Shown here: positions 26,688 to 34,964 of the stretch, piece after piece
How the letters are laid out: every line of letters starts with the position of its first letter
Position numbering within the stretch: the stretch's first letter is position 1
Assembly (NCBI GenBank): GCA_001724275.1
Contig: MEDZ01000014.1
Location: 1 to 64,000 of the forward strand
Origin: Gemmatimonadetes bacterium SCN 70-22
Lineage (GTDB): Bacteria; Gemmatimonadota; Gemmatimonadetes; Gemmatimonadales; Gemmatimonadaceae
Direction: 5' to 3'
Length of the DNA: 64,000 nt
Translations under genes and position numbers: made by a program
Notes under the pieces: generated by a model
Database searches by the model: none
Told to the model about the DNA's origin: nothing
The model's input: the letters and a program-made list of their open reading frames with translations, nothing else

Positions 26688-29600
26688 ATGCGGATTCGGC
26701 GATCACTGATGTGGGTGGCGGGCGTCCTGTCTCTCGGCGCGTGCGCCGAGCCATTGACGAGCCCCAAGCCGCGGCAAGGAGTGCTGGATGCCGCGATGGC
26801 GCCGACGCTGACTGTGGCGACGACGACGAACCTGGTCGTGCGGCCGGGATCGCCGACGATCGCGACCAATAACGTCCTCGGCGCCGCGGGCGATGCCCCG
26901 ACGGGATTCGCCGACGGAAGCTTCGCATCCGACGGAACGGGCAAGACCGACATCTACTTCACGCCGCAGCTCCTCTTCGGCCGCGACATCACGCTGGGCG
27001 AGATCACCAGCATGAGCTACTGGACGAAGAAGGGGACGACACACGCGGCGAACGCGGCCGACTGGTACATCGCGATCTACACCAAGAAGTACGCCGGACA
27101 GGCCGATACCAGCAACTGGTACGGGGCGCGCATCGGATCGGAGCCGTATTTCTCGGCCAGCATCAGCGATCCGGCCAACACGTGGAATGAGTGGACGACC
27201 GGGGGACTGAGCAACGTGCTGCGCTTCTTCGAGTCCACGGCCGGTGCAACGGGAGCCAACTTCGGATCGTACTCGGCACCGCACTGGCCGGCCTTCGTGG
27301 CCGGCAACACACTGACAGGTCCCGACGGCGGCGGCGCGCCGATGGCCACGCAACAGTTGCTGTCGTTCAGCCTCCAGACCGCGACCGGTTGGGCGGCCGG
27401 CTTCACCGGCCAGCTGGACGGCCTTCGCATCCGCCTCACCGACGGCTCCGTCGCCACGGTCAACTTCGAGGAGAACCTGCCGGCCTGCACGAGCACCTGC
27501 TACGTGGATGCCGCCAACGGAAGCAACCTCAATGGCGGCGCCAGCGCCACCGATGCCAAGAAGACCATCCAGGCCGCCATCAACCAGGTGAGCGCCGACG
27601 GCACCGTGCGCGTCCTCCCCGGCATCTACAACGAGGTGGCGCCGGGCAGCATGACGACCAGCCTGGGCGCCCCGGCAGGCGGTTACCAGTTCGGCCTCTT
27701 CTTCCCCTCGTCCAAGCCGGGAATCACGCTGATGGGCGTCACCACGGCCGACGCGCCCATCACCAGCGCCAACTCGGTGCAGGCGACCGTAAACACGAAC
27801 GCCACGAACTCGTTCGGCTACAGCGGCGTCTTCGTCGAGGCGGCCAACACCACCATACAGGGACTCGCCTTCGGCCCGAACACGCCGAGCGACAACAAGA
27901 CCATCGAGGTCGTGGCCGACAACTTCACGCTGCAATACTCGTCGACCGCTGTTCCCGGAGGGGGCGCTGTGTACATCAGCGAGTTCGACCCCCCTGCCAC
28001 GGCGGTCGCCAGCTACCACATCCTCGACAACAACTTCGCCGACGCCACCCAGATCGCCATCTCCAGCGGCGCCGGGCAGACCGGGGCGGTGAGCGGGCGC
28101 AAGATCACGGGGAACACCTTCGTCCTCGGTGACAGCCTCTGGCCCGCGATCAGCTTCAACGGGGCTGGCGGGGTGCCATGGTTCACCAAGCCGGTCGGCG
28201 GCGCCATCGTGACCGGCAACTCGTTCTCCGGCGGCGCCGAGCAGTACATTCGCGCGCGTGGAACCGTCCACGAGCCCGAGTTCGACTGGAAGTCGTTCTG
28301 GGACGACAATACGTACGACAAGGGGACCGTTGATCTCCTGACCGAGCTACCCTTCGTCCCACGTCCATTCTCGTACACCAGCGGTTCGTACACGCTCAGC
28401 AACGTCCGCCGCATCGGCACGACGATCGCCGGCGAAGTGGCCCTTGCCGCTGCCGACAGCGGCGACGTCGTGCTGGCCAAGGCCGGCACGTATCCGGAGA
28501 GCGCGACCATCACTGTCCCGCTCACGCTCAAGGGAGCAGGGATCGGGGCGACGATCATGCAGGGGACCGGTGGCGCAGGCACCGGCCTCTCGCTCGCCGC
28601 GGGCCTGAACGGCGTCACCATCCGTGATCTCGGCGTGCAAGGCTTCAACTACGGCATCCAGATGCCGTCCGGCCCGCTGAGCAACATCATCGTGCAGGAC
28701 GTCGCAGCCACTGGCAACGCCACCCACGGCATCTGGGTGCAGGCCTTCGGCATCTCCAACATGGCCTTCACCCGCGTCAACGCCTCGAACAACAACGCCG
28801 CCGGCGGCAAGGACGGGCGAGGCCTCTGGCTCATCAACGGCGTCAAGCAGAACGTCAGCATCACCGACGGGACCTTCAGCAACAACGGGCTCGTCGGGAT
28901 CGACCTGGGCGACGGCAGCGTCACCGGCGTCACCATCACCGGCAATACGGTCGCCGGCAACAAGGACTCGGGGATCGGCGTCCTGGGACCGCAGGGGCCC
29001 GGCACGAACGTCGTCAGCAACAACACCGTCACCAACAACGGGCGCTATGGCATCGAGATCAAGATCCCCAATGGCACCGGCGCCACGAGCGGACCCGGGA
29101 GCATCGTCGTCAGCGACAACGTGGTGACCCGCACCATCGCCGCCACCGACGCGCGTGACCATGCCGGCATCGCCGTCTTCCGCCGCAGTGTCGATCCCGC
29201 GTTGAACGCGCCGCAGCCGCACGGCGTCGTCGTCTCCGGCAACACCGTGACCGGATATCATCGCAAGCCGGCCGGCTCCACGGGCGACGGCTTCGGCATC
29301 GTCGTCGAGGGGACCAACCACACGGTCACCCGGAACATCGTCGCCGACAACGACGTCGGCATCCAGATCCAGAGCGGCAACACCGCAGACGTTCAGAGCA
29401 CCCCGTTCTTCGACCGCGGCGACGCCACACCCTCCAGCGCCGTCATCAACCGCAACAGCATCACCAACAACGCCGACCACGACGTGCGCAACGTCGGCGC
29501 CGCGCTCACCGACGCCACCTGCAACTGGTACGGCCTCGCAACCGGGCCGGCCGCCGCCAGGATCTCGGGGAGTCTCACCACCGCCCCGTGGCTGCTGACG

Positions 29601-30374
29601 TCGGACCTCGACGGCAGTTGCGCCATCGACACGGAGGGACCCATCACCACGACCAATGCCCCGGCGCCGGCGCCCATCAACACCGCCATCGCCGTGAGCG
29701 CCACCATCAGCGACCTCACCACCGGCAACGCACCGCTGCTCTCGTGGGAATGGTCGCGCGACGGCGTCTCGCAATCGAGTGCCAACTTCGTCACGTCGGC
29801 GGTCACCCAGTCGGTCTCGTTCTCCGTTCCGGCCGACCTCGCCTCCGACGTCGATGAGATCTGCGTCCGCGGCACCGACGTGTTCGGCAACGTCGGCGCC
29901 TGGTCGTGCGTCCTCGCGGTCTGGTACGACCCCAGCGCCGGCTTCGTGACCGGCGGCGGATGGATCAACTCCCCAGCCGGCGCCTACACCGTCGATCCGC
30001 TCCTCGCGGGACGCGCCAGCTTCGGCTTCGTCTCCAAGTACCAGAAGGGGAAGTCCACGCCGTCGGGAAGCACACAGTTCCAGTTCCAGGCCGGTAACCT
30101 GAGCTTCACGAGCACGAGCTATCAATGGCTCGTGGTGTCCGGCGCCCGCGCCCAGTTCAAGGGGAGCGGGACCATCAATGGCACCGGCAGCTACGACTTC
30201 CTCCTCACAGCCATCGACGGGAGCGTCGCGGGTGGCGGCGGTGCCGACAAGTTCCGCATCAAGATCACCAGCTCGTCAGGCGGGCTCGTGTACGACAACA
30301 TGCTCAATGCTCCCGACACGAGCGACCCGACCACGCTCCTCGGCGGCGGTAACATCCAGATCCACAACAAGTAG
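26688..30374 (+). CDS. Large right-handed beta-helix lipoprotein with C-terminal post-COAP-1-type domain
   Basis: A 1228-residue protein from ATG 26688, preceded by a purine-rich GGAGGTGGAGG. A lipobox (LSLGAC, Cys19 area) predicts a lipid-anchored exported protein. Residues about 40-260 form a beta-rich domain. From about 265 to 1010, repeated short strands ending in Asn-Asn turns (TITGNTVAGNKDSGIGV, VSNNTVTNNGRYGIEI) indicate a pectin-lyase-like parallel beta-helix. A YVDAANGSNLNGGASATDAK segment opens this part. The last about 143 residues (FVTGGGWINSPAGAY onward, SFGFVSKYQKG, STSYQWLVVSGARAQFKG) match the post-COAP-1 domain seen at the ends of cell-surface proteins. Polysaccharide binding or cleavage is plausible, but no catalytic residues were identified. 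Confidence 0.88.
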   Translation: MRIRRSLMWVAGVLSLGACAEPLTSPKPRQGVLDAAMAPTLTVATTTNLVVRPGSPTIATNNVLGAAGDAPTGFADGSFASDGTGKTDIYFTPQLLFGRDITLGEITSMSYWTKKGTTHAANAADWYIAIYTKKYAGQADTSNWYGARIGSEPYFSASISDPANTWNEWTTGGLSNVLRFFESTAGATGANFGSYSAPHWPAFVAGNTLTGPDGGGAPMATQQLLSFSLQTATGWAAGFTGQLDGLRIRLTDGSVATVNFEENLPACTSTCYVDAANGSNLNGGASATDAKKTIQAAINQVSADGTVRVLPGIYNEVAPGSMTTSLGAPAGGYQFGLFFPSSKPGITLMGVTTADAPITSANSVQATVNTNATNSFGYSGVFVEAANTTIQGLAFGPNTPSDNKTIEVVADNFTLQYSSTAVPGGGAVYISEFDPPATAVASYHILDNNFADATQIAISSGAGQTGAVSGRKITGNTFVLGDSLWPAISFNGAGGVPWFTKPVGGAIVTGNSFSGGAEQYIRARGTVHEPEFDWKSFWDDNTYDKGTVDLLTELPFVPRPFSYTSGSYTLSNVRRIGTTIAGEVALAAADSGDVVLAKAGTYPESATITVPLTLKGAGIGATIMQGTGGAGTGLSLAAGLNGVTIRDLGVQGFNYGIQMPSGPLSNIIVQDVAATGNATHGIWVQAFGISNMAFTRVNASNNNAAGGKDGRGLWLINGVKQNVSITDGTFSNNGLVGIDLGDGSVTGVTITGNTVAGNKDSGIGVLGPQGPGTNVVSNNTVTNNGRYGIEIKIPNGTGATSGPGSIVVSDNVVTRTIAATDARDHAGIAVFRRSVDPALNAPQPHGVVVSGNTVTGYHRKPAGSTGDGFGIVVEGTNHTVTRNIVADNDVGIQIQSGNTADVQSTPFFDRGDATPSSAVINRNSITNNADHDVRNVGAALTDATCNWYGLATGPAAARISGSLTTAPWLLTSDLDGSCAIDTEGPITTTNAPAPAPINTAIAVSATISDLTTGNAPLLSWEWSRDGVSQSSANFVTSAVTQSVSFSVPADLASDVDEICVRGTDVFGNVGAWSCVLAVWYDPSAGFVTGGGWINSPAGAYTVDPLLAGRASFGFVSKYQKGKSTPSGSTQFQFQAGNLSFTSTSYQWLVVSGARAQFKGSGTINGTGSYDFLLTAIDGSVAGGGGADKFRIKITSSSGGLVYDNMLNAPDTSDPTTLLGGGNIQIHNK

Positions 30375-30407
30375 TCGGCTTCCCGCCGGCGGTCCATCCT
30401 GTACGAC

Positions 30408-30440
30408 AGACGGGCGCCCCTACCGGGGGGGCGCCCGTCT
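30408..30440 (+). terminator. 13-bp perfect hairpin after the beta-helix lipoprotein gene
   Basis: AGACGGGCGCCCC (30408-30420) and its exact complement (30428-30440) flank a seven-base loop, between this gene and the convergent serine hydrolase. The T-tract is minimal (GCTTCT), so efficiency is uncertain. Confidence 0.7.
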
Positions 30441-30530
30441 GCTTCTCCGCCAGCTGCATGACCGGCAATCGCGCACCCACGCCGGCGCGGCGGGCCCGAT
30501 CACGCCCTCCCGCCGGCCACACCACTCCGC

Positions 30531-31838
30531 CTATCGCACCGCTTCCACCACCGCCTCGAACACCACCATGTCGTCGACCACCGCCCCCTGGGTGGGGTGC
30601 GGCCGCGCCCCCCACACCACGATCACGACCTTCGCCGCGGGATTGATGTACACGTACTGCCCGTGGATCCCCTGCGCCGAGAAGGCACCGTCACGCCGCC
30701 CCGCCTCGGTCTCCGACGGCCACCACATGTAGCCATAGGGCAGCGGCGCCCCGCCCTTCAGCACCTTCGGGCTCCCCGCCTCGCGCACCCACCCCTCGGG
30801 AAGCACGCGCGCGCCATCGACCACGCCGTCGTCGAGCACGAACAACCCGAACCGCCCGTAGTCGCGCAACGTCGCGCTGATCCCGCTCCCACCGATCTCC
30901 ATCCCGTCGGGCGAGTCGAGCCACCACTTCGCGTCCGCCTCCATCCCCATCGGCTGCCAGATCTTCTCGGACAGGTACGCCGCCAACGGCTGCCCCACTG
31001 CGCCGCGGACGATCTCCCCCGCCACCTGCGTCTCGCCGGTGCTGTAGTTGTTCCGTGTCCCTGGCGCCGCTGCTCTCGGCAGTTTGGCCATCACCGCCAT
31101 CGCGCCCCCGGCGCGCTGCGCGACCTGCGCTTCCAGCAGGTGCCGCCGGTCGGAGCTCGAGTCGGTGTACGTCTCGTCCCACTTCACCCCCGACGCCATC
31201 ATCAGGACATCGCGGACGCTGACCCCTGCGTATGCGCTCCCCTCGAGCGCCGGCACGTACCGCGTGACGGAGTCGTCCAGGCTTCGGATGTGGCCGTCGT
31301 GGATGGCCGCACCGATCAGCGTCGACGTGATCGACTTGGCCACCGACATCGACATCCATCGCGTACGCTCCGTGTTGCCGTACTGGTAGCGCTCCAGCGC
31401 CACCTTGCCGTCCGCGAGGACGAGCATGGCCGCCACGCGATTGAGGCGAAGGTAATCGTCCAGGTCGTACGCCCTGCCAGCGTCGGTGAATCGGAGCGCT
31501 TCCAGCGGCCGCTCCGACACGGGCAGCACACGCGGCGCGGAGCCTCGCGCGATGATGCGCGTGGGAAAGAGGCGGTCGATGTTGCGGAAGGTGTTGACCG
31601 CCATCTCCGGGCTGAGCGCACCGTCGTAGCTCTGGCGCACCGTCCCGATGGGTTCGCTGGCGTGCGGATACGGAGTCGCAGCTGGCATTGACGTGGTGTC
31701 GGCGACGCGCGGCGCCTCGCCCCCTCTGCACGCCATCGCAAGCAGGGCGACGCCAATCCCGAGCGGGGAGCAGAAGCGGCGACGACGCGGGGCAAGCAGG
31801 CGTCGGAGCGCCGATCGCGGGGAGAGAGGATGGGGCAT
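30531..31838 (-). CDS. Serine hydrolase of the beta-lactamase / penicillin-binding (class C, EstB/NylB-like) family
   Basis: A 435-residue protein from ATG 31838. The N-terminus is Arg-rich, followed by a hydrophobic stretch ending LLAMAC, which could be a lipobox, so a lipoprotein is likely. The catalytic SxxK motif is SVAK at about 165-168. The second motif is a tyrosine in NNYSTGETQ, where class C beta-lactamases have YxN. The third, KTG-like motif is replaced by a HGQ segment near the C-terminus. This pattern is common in esterases and 6-aminohexanoate-dimer hydrolase relatives rather than true beta-lactamases. Antibiotic resistance should not be inferred. It diverges from the zinc-ribbon/PAS gene. 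Confidence 0.88.
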   Translation of the reverse strand: MPHPLSPRSALRRLLAPRRRRFCSPLGIGVALLAMACRGGEAPRVADTTSMPAATPYPHASEPIGTVRQSYDGALSPEMAVNTFRNIDRLFPTRIIARGSAPRVLPVSERPLEALRFTDAGRAYDLDDYLRLNRVAAMLVLADGKVALERYQYGNTERTRWMSMSVAKSITSTLIGAAIHDGHIRSLDDSVTRYVPALEGSAYAGVSVRDVLMMASGVKWDETYTDSSSDRRHLLEAQVAQRAGGAMAVMAKLPRAAAPGTRNNYSTGETQVAGEIVRGAVGQPLAAYLSEKIWQPMGMEADAKWWLDSPDGMEIGGSGISATLRDYGRFGLFVLDDGVVDGARVLPEGWVREAGSPKVLKGGAPLPYGYMWWPSETEAGRRDGAFSAQGIHGQYVYINPAAKVVIVVWGARPHPTQGAVVDDMVVFEAVVEAVR

Positions 31839-32010
31839 GCAAGCCAATCTCGCCCGTGCGCTTCGCCAGGCAAGGATGGAGGCGACGCCGGCATTTGACG
31901 GCGCTTGTCCCGCGTGGCCGGCTCGGTCGCCCCCGCGTCGGCATCGTACCGCCTTGCGCCCCGCCTGCACGAAGCGGAGGTTTCGAGGTCCCCCCCGATG
32001 GGAGGTCGAC

Positions 32011-32451
32011 GTGTCGAGGCAATGCCCGCGCTGTGCGCACCAGCTCCCCAAGGCCGCCAACTACTGCCCATCGTGCGGCGTGAGCATCGCACTCGCCGCG
32101 ACCGGCGAGCATGCCATCGTCGACTTCGAACGCTTCTTCATCTACGGCGTGGACCTCATGTGCCTCGCCGGCACCGACGCGCGCTTCATCGTGGTCAACC
32201 CGGCATTCGAACGGTCGCTCGGTTACACGGTCGCCGAACTCACCAACCGCCCCTTCCTCGACTTCATTCATCCCGACGACAGGGACGCCACTGTCGCCGA
32301 GGTAGGCCGGCTGGCCGACGGCACCCCCACCCTCGCCTTCACCAATCGCTATCAGCGCAAGGACGGGAGGTACGTCCGACTGCACTGGCGCGCCTACCCG
32401 GAGCCGGGGACGGGGCTGATCTATGCCACGGCGCGGGTCGATCCGGCCTGA
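32011..32451 (+). CDS. Zinc-ribbon plus PAS domain protein
   Basis: A 146-residue protein starting at GTG 32011, with GGGAGG seven bases upstream. The N-terminus carries two CPxC knuckles, CPRC and CPSC, about 15 residues apart, which make a zinc ribbon. A single PAS fold follows (residues about 35-145), with the typical GYTVAELTNRPFLDFIHPDDR turn and a PAC-like YQRKDGRYVRLHWRAYP. No kinase, cyclase or DNA-binding output domain is attached, so it probably signals by protein contact. Neither the ligand nor the partner can be guessed from the neighbourhood, which includes a divergent serine hydrolase. Confidence 0.8.
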   Translation: MSRQCPRCAHQLPKAANYCPSCGVSIALAATGEHAIVDFERFFIYGVDLMCLAGTDARFIVVNPAFERSLGYTVAELTNRPFLDFIHPDDRDATVAEVGRLADGTPTLAFTNRYQRKDGRYVRLHWRAYPEPGTGLIYATARVDPA

Positions 32452-32560
32452 GCCTCCCACGCCTCGGCCCCTCGCCCCGGCTCCTCGCACGCGCTTCCCT
32501 CGCCCGGCTCTCGCACATCACTCGCACGTCCCTCTCGCCACACGACATCTCGCCGGCGCT

Positions 32561-32630
32561 CGCCGACGCTCGCCGACGCTCGCCGACGCTCGCCGACGCT
32601 CGCCGACGCTCGCCGACGCTCGCCGACGCT
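32561..32630. repeat. Seven perfect tandem copies of a 10-bp repeat
   Basis: Seven exact copies of CGCCGACGCT, flanked on each side by a degenerate unit (CGCCGGCGCT before, CGCCGGCCGT after). The array lies about 100 bases before the amidohydrolase start in a 276-base gene-free spacer. It is not multiple-of-three and is not translated in any likely gene. Confidence 0.9.
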
Positions 32631-32727
32631 CGCCGGCCGTGAACCAGTCGTGCGCTGGCCGCCCGCGTCTCACGCACCCTGGCAACCGCTGCCCGCAGTT
32701 CAGTACCAGTCCCCACACTCCCACCCC

Positions 32728-34287
32728 ATGCCACAAGGAACCGCTCGCCCCCTCGCACGCACCGTCGCCGCCGTCGCGGCGATCGCCGTCGGCGCCACCC
32801 TCTTCGCCCTGTCCTCCCCCCTGACGGCGCAGGCCCCCGCCATTCACGGCAAGCGCGCGGCGCGGCTCATCATCCGCAACGCCCTCGTCATCGACGGCAT
32901 GGGGACGCCCGCTTCCGGCCCATACGACATCGTCATCGACAACAACCGCATCTCGCAGATCGTCCCCTCCGGGGCGGACGCGATCCAGAGCGCGATCGGC
33001 GCGCGCAACAACCGTCCCACCGGCGGCGTGGAGATCGACGCCAGGGGGAAGTACGTCCTCCCCGGCTTCGTGAACGCGCACGCCCACGTGCAGGACGAAC
33101 GAGGCGGAACACCGCAGGAGCAGGAGTACGAGCTCAAGATCTGGCTCGCCGCGGGGATCACCAGCGTACGCGACGTCGGGAGCGATTCGCGCAAGACGAT
33201 CCCGATGCGCGACCGCATCAATGCCGGGCAGATGGAAGGACCGCGCATCTTCCACTACCCGATGTTCAACATGCCTCCCGTCCCCAACACGCCGGCCGAG
33301 GCGCGGGCCAAGGTGCAGGCGTTCAAGGCGATGGGGGCCGACGGGATCAAGATCCTCGGCACCAAGCGCGACGTGATGGAGGCGATGCTCGACGAAGCGC
33401 ACAAGGTGGGACTGCGCGTCGCGCACCACGCCGCGGTCGAGGAGACGAATGCGTGGGACGACATCAAGTTCGGAACGACGAGCATCGAGCACTGGTACGG
33501 GATCCCCGACGCGGCGATCCCCGATGGCGTCCAGTCGTTCCCGCCCGAGTTCAACTATTCGGACGAAGTGCACCGCTTTCGTTATGCAGGACGCCTGTGG
33601 CGCGAGGCCGACCCGTCGAAGCTCGCGGACGTGCTCGCCGGGCTGGTGAAGGCCAACGTCGCCTGGGTTCCGACCCTCAACATCTACGAGGCGAGCCGCG
33701 ACCTGCAACGGGCGCAGACGACCCCCTGGTATGCGGACTACCTCCATCCGACGCTCGAGGAGTACTTCAAGCCCAACCCGCTGAACCACGGCTCGTACTT
33801 CATCGGGTGGACTTCGGTCGACGAGGCGTACTGGAAGGAGAACTACCAGATCTGGTTCCGCGCGTTGCGCGACTTCGACCGCATGGGCGGGACGATCGCC
33901 GTGGGCGACGACGCCGGCTTCATCTACCAGATGTACGGCTGGGGATTCATCCGGTCGCTGGAACTGCACCAGGAAGCCGGCTTCCCCGCGCTCAAGATCA
34001 TCCAGCAGGCCACCAGCAACGGCGCCAAGGTGCTGGGCAAGGACAGCGAGATCGGCCGCGTGCGGCCGGGGTGGCTCGCCGATCTCATCATCGTGAACGG
34101 GAACCCGCTGGAGGACCTCAAGGTACTCTACCCGACCGGCACCGATGCCGTCCGGAACGGAGAGATCGTCAGGACCGGCGGTGTCGAGTGGACGATACGA
34201 GACGGCTTCACCTACCACGGCCCCACCCTGCTGCGCGAGGTACGGGAGATCGTGGCCCGGGCGCGCGCCAAGGCGCATCCGCAGTGA
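32728..34287 (+). CDS. Exported amidohydrolase family protein (imidazolonepropionase-like)
   Basis: The 519-residue protein has a signal peptide (residues 1-35, LSSPLTAQA) followed by a composite-domain amidohydrolase. The metal motif HxH is present as NAHAH (His118, His120). Further ligands lie in VAHHAAVEE, SIEHWYG and the catalytic-Asp region GDDAGF. Family relatives hydrolyse cyclic amides or peptides such as prolidase-type substrates; the precise substrate is open. ATG 32728 is used because it directly precedes the signal peptide, and the upstream in-frame ATG 32650 would add 26 unlikely residues. It is followed 31 bases later by the barrel protein gene, probably in one transcript. Confidence 0.9.
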   Translation: MPQGTARPLARTVAAVAAIAVGATLFALSSPLTAQAPAIHGKRAARLIIRNALVIDGMGTPASGPYDIVIDNNRISQIVPSGADAIQSAIGARNNRPTGGVEIDARGKYVLPGFVNAHAHVQDERGGTPQEQEYELKIWLAAGITSVRDVGSDSRKTIPMRDRINAGQMEGPRIFHYPMFNMPPVPNTPAEARAKVQAFKAMGADGIKILGTKRDVMEAMLDEAHKVGLRVAHHAAVEETNAWDDIKFGTTSIEHWYGIPDAAIPDGVQSFPPEFNYSDEVHRFRYAGRLWREADPSKLADVLAGLVKANVAWVPTLNIYEASRDLQRAQTTPWYADYLHPTLEEYFKPNPLNHGSYFIGWTSVDEAYWKENYQIWFRALRDFDRMGGTIAVGDDAGFIYQMYGWGFIRSLELHQEAGFPALKIIQQATSNGAKVLGKDSEIGRVRPGWLADLIIVNGNPLEDLKVLYPTGTDAVRNGEIVRTGGVEWTIRDGFTYHGPTLLREVREIVARARAKAHPQ

Positions 34288-34318
34288 CCGTCCGCACACT
34301 CCAACGGAGACGTTGCGC

Positions 34319-34948
34319 ATGGGTATCCATCGGCAGGTGATCAGCGGCACACTCGTCCTGGGCGCGCTCTTCGCCCCCATCCACGTCGCACAGGCGCAGG
34401 GTGGGCAGGTGGGAGCGATCGTCGGCGCCACCTTCTCGACGCTGCGCGGCATCGATGGCCTCGACAGCCGCACGGGACTGCTGGGCGGACTGTCGTTCGT
34501 GACCTCGGGCGGAACCCTGGCCTGGCAGCCCGAGGTCCTGGCGGTGAGCAAGGGCGCCAAGGGGACCACCACCGGCGCCCAGGGGCTCAAGCTCGACTAC
34601 CTGGAGATCCCCGTCCTCCTGCGCCTCTCGCTCAGCCGCGAGCTCGGCATGCGACCGCATGTGTATGCCGGCCCGTACCTGGGCTTCCAGCTCGATTGCA
34701 GCGTCAAGGGGAGCTCGGCCGACTGCAACGACCTCCCGGGCGTGAGCACCCACACCGTCGACGTGGGCGGCATCGTGGGCGGGGGGCTCGACTTCGACCT
34801 CGGGCCGTTGGTGCTGACGGGAGGGGTGCGCTACGGCTTCGGCGTCTCGACGGTGGCCGACTTCGAACTCGGCCAGGTCAAGGAGTCCGCGAAGAACGGT
34901 GTCTGGGCCCTCTACACGGGCCTCTCGTTCCGGGTCGGGGGGCGCTAG
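34319..34948 (+). CDS. Outer-membrane beta-barrel (porin-like/PorT-type) protein
   Basis: A 209-residue protein with a signal peptide (residues 1-26, PIHVAQAQG). The rest is alternating hydrophobic and polar residues that fit an eight-stranded barrel, ending in LYTGLSFRVGGR. The segments KLDYLEIPVLLRL and PHVYAGPYLGFQL are typical of the PorT/OmpW-like outer-membrane beta-barrel domain. It would sit in the outer membrane; no transport role can be assigned. ATG 34319 has CGGAGA about nine bases upstream. The last codons form one arm of the hairpin at 34931-34960. Confidence 0.82.
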   Translation: MGIHRQVISGTLVLGALFAPIHVAQAQGGQVGAIVGATFSTLRGIDGLDSRTGLLGGLSFVTSGGTLAWQPEVLAVSKGAKGTTTGAQGLKLDYLEIPVLLRLSLSRELGMRPHVYAGPYLGFQLDCSVKGSSADCNDLPGVSTHTVDVGGIVGGGLDFDLGPLVLTGGVRYGFGVSTVADFELGQVKESAKNGVWALYTGLSFRVGGR

Positions 34949-34960
34949 CCCCCCGACCCG
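34931..34960. terminator. Hairpin overlapping the stop codon of the barrel gene
   Basis: CGGGTCGGGGGGC (34931-34943) pairs perfectly with GCCCCCCGACCCG (34948-34960) over 13 bases, with loop GCTA. The 5' arm and loop contain the last codons and the TAG stop of the barrel gene, and the 3' arm almost reaches the stop of the convergent gene. No T-tract is present. Confidence 0.65.
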
Positions 34961-34964
34961 TCCC

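Noticed and set aside
30531-31838. Class C beta-lactamase (antibiotic resistance)
   Set aside because: SxxK is present, but YxN and KTG are not in canonical form; the pattern fits esterase-like relatives.
32561-32630. Tandem repeats as a CRISPR array
   Set aside because: Units are contiguous 10-mers with no spacers, and no cas gene is in the window.
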